Shown: piece by piece, positions 55,136 to 55,571 of the stretch
Layout: every line of letters starts with the position of its first letter
Numbering within the stretch: position 1 is the stretch's first letter
NCBI GenBank assembly: GCA_902606525.1
Contig: CACLGW010000005.1
Span: forward strand, 1-55,571
Source of the DNA: an uncultured Bacteroidota bacterium
GTDB lineage: Bacteria; Bacteroidota; Bacteroidia; Flavobacteriales; Flavobacteriaceae
Reading direction: 5' to 3'
DNA: 55,571 nucleotides
The notes under the pieces: generated by a model
Databases searched by the model: none
The model's input: the letters and a program-made list of their open reading frames with translations, nothing else
What the model was told of the DNA's origin: nothing
Made by a program: the position numbers and the translations under genes

Positions 55136-55571
55136 AATGAGATGCTACCTCTTTTGGTACAACCGCGAAATATCGCATTGAAAGTAAACCTAAAAATGCA
55201 GGAAAAGGTTTTTTTAACTTGATTTTAAAAATATTATCACCCTTTGCTTCATAATCTATTACCTGCTGAAGAACCCATCCTCCTGGTGATGCAATTTTTG
55301 GATCTTTTAAACGATCAAAACTATAAACAAAATCTTTGGCAACGACTTTTCTCGTATCTTTTGACGCAAAAAGAGGCGATGAATGAAAGAAAACGTCATC
55401 TCTAAGAATAAAAGTATACGTCAAACCATCTAGGCTTATATTCCAGGAAGAAGCAATTTCTGGTTTTATTCTTAATTTTTCGTCCAATTGAACAAGGCCA
55501 TTGAAAAGTTGATTGATTGGCCAGATGTTTTGAGGATTTCTTGAAAAAGCAGGATCCAAAGAAGTGACGTT
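55083..55571 (-). CDS. Peptide ABC transporter substrate-binding protein, N-terminal fragment (5' end outside window)
   Basis: This frame runs to the right edge (NVTSLDPAFSRNPQNIWPINQ) and shows the family start pattern of SBP_bac_5 proteins: SLDPAF, LFNGLVQLD, PEIASSWNISLDGLTYTFILRDDVFFH, then NPIGTGPF and a stop. With five instead of six Ts on the coding strand it would read GTGPFYFKRWDE, the conserved family text, and continue into the downstream fragment. The signal peptide lies outside the window. It is convergent with rpmE2. Confidence 0.88.
   Translation of the reverse strand, partial: NVTSLDPAFSRNPQNIWPINQLFNGLVQLDEKLRIKPEIASSWNISLDGLTYTFILRDDVFFHSSPLFASKDTRKVVAKDFVYSFDRLKDPKIASPGGWVLQQVIDYEAKGDNIFKIKLKKPFPAFLGLLSMRYFAVVPKEVASHYGSNFRSNPIGTGPFLF

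Overview
The window is an AT-rich, gene-dense chromosome segment from a marine Bacteroidetes, most likely a small-genome Flavobacteriaceae. Evidence: the alpha/spc ribosomal gene order without adk or map between secY and infA, cysteine-poor L36 and L31 proteins, TAnnTTTG-type -7 promoter boxes instead of sigma70 boxes, no clear Shine-Dalgarno sites, a type IX secretion (T9SS) cargo protein with its PorP/SprF partner, and a flavobacterial proteorhodopsin next to blh. Intergenic gaps are short and no stretch over 300 bases lacks a gene. No tRNA, rRNA, CRISPR array or insertion sequence was seen.

Layout. (1) 1-6513: the 3' half of the spc operon and the alpha operon (rplF end, rplR, rpsE, rpmD, rplO, secY, infA, rpmJ, rpsM, rpsK, rpsD, rpoA, rplQ), with a probable S4-binding leader before rpsD and an intrinsic terminator after rplQ. 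(2) 6587-12596: carA, eno, gltA, a small unknown gene on the minus strand, and argS. (3) 12669-14383: a light-energy cassette, proteorhodopsin (minus) divergent from the retinal-forming dioxygenase blh (plus), bounded by a likely bidirectional terminator. (4) 14430-22063: ffh, folD, a membrane protein and a VOC protein on the minus strand, queE, a NamZ-type muramidase, an ABC permease and a cysteine/cystathionine synthase. (5) 22155-39350: a 15-kb gene for a 4993-residue secreted SprB-like surface protein, followed without spacing by a PorP/SprF-family gene and a putative lipoprotein gene. (6) 39397-53724, all minus strand: an acyl-CoA dehydrogenase split by a frameshift, a MarR regulator with a palindromic operator, acyl-CoA synthetase, purL, an RsmB-type methyltransferase, an MsbA-type ABC exporter, a phosphohexomutase, a GT2 glycosyltransferase and a DUF4199 protein. 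(7) 53822-55571: type B L31 and a peptide-binding lipoprotein gene that is frameshifted and runs off the right edge.

How the genes work together. The proteorhodopsin keeps the residues of a green-absorbing proton pump and has a glycine where a carotenoid antenna could dock; Blh would supply its retinal. The giant protein, PorP/SprF protein and lipoprotein look like one T9SS surface-adhesion unit. The MarR, acyl-CoA dehydrogenase and acyl-CoA synthetase genes look like a fatty-acid degradation locus that lacks the hydratase and thiolase genes I would expect beside them. Both frameshifts are single extra bases in A/T homopolymers, so sequencing error is as likely as real gene decay.

The most unusual content is inside the giant gene: an 849-nt tandem repeat with 533 nt identical between two copies, and seven diverged copies of a roughly 80-100 residue module that appear to be inserted into other repeat domains.
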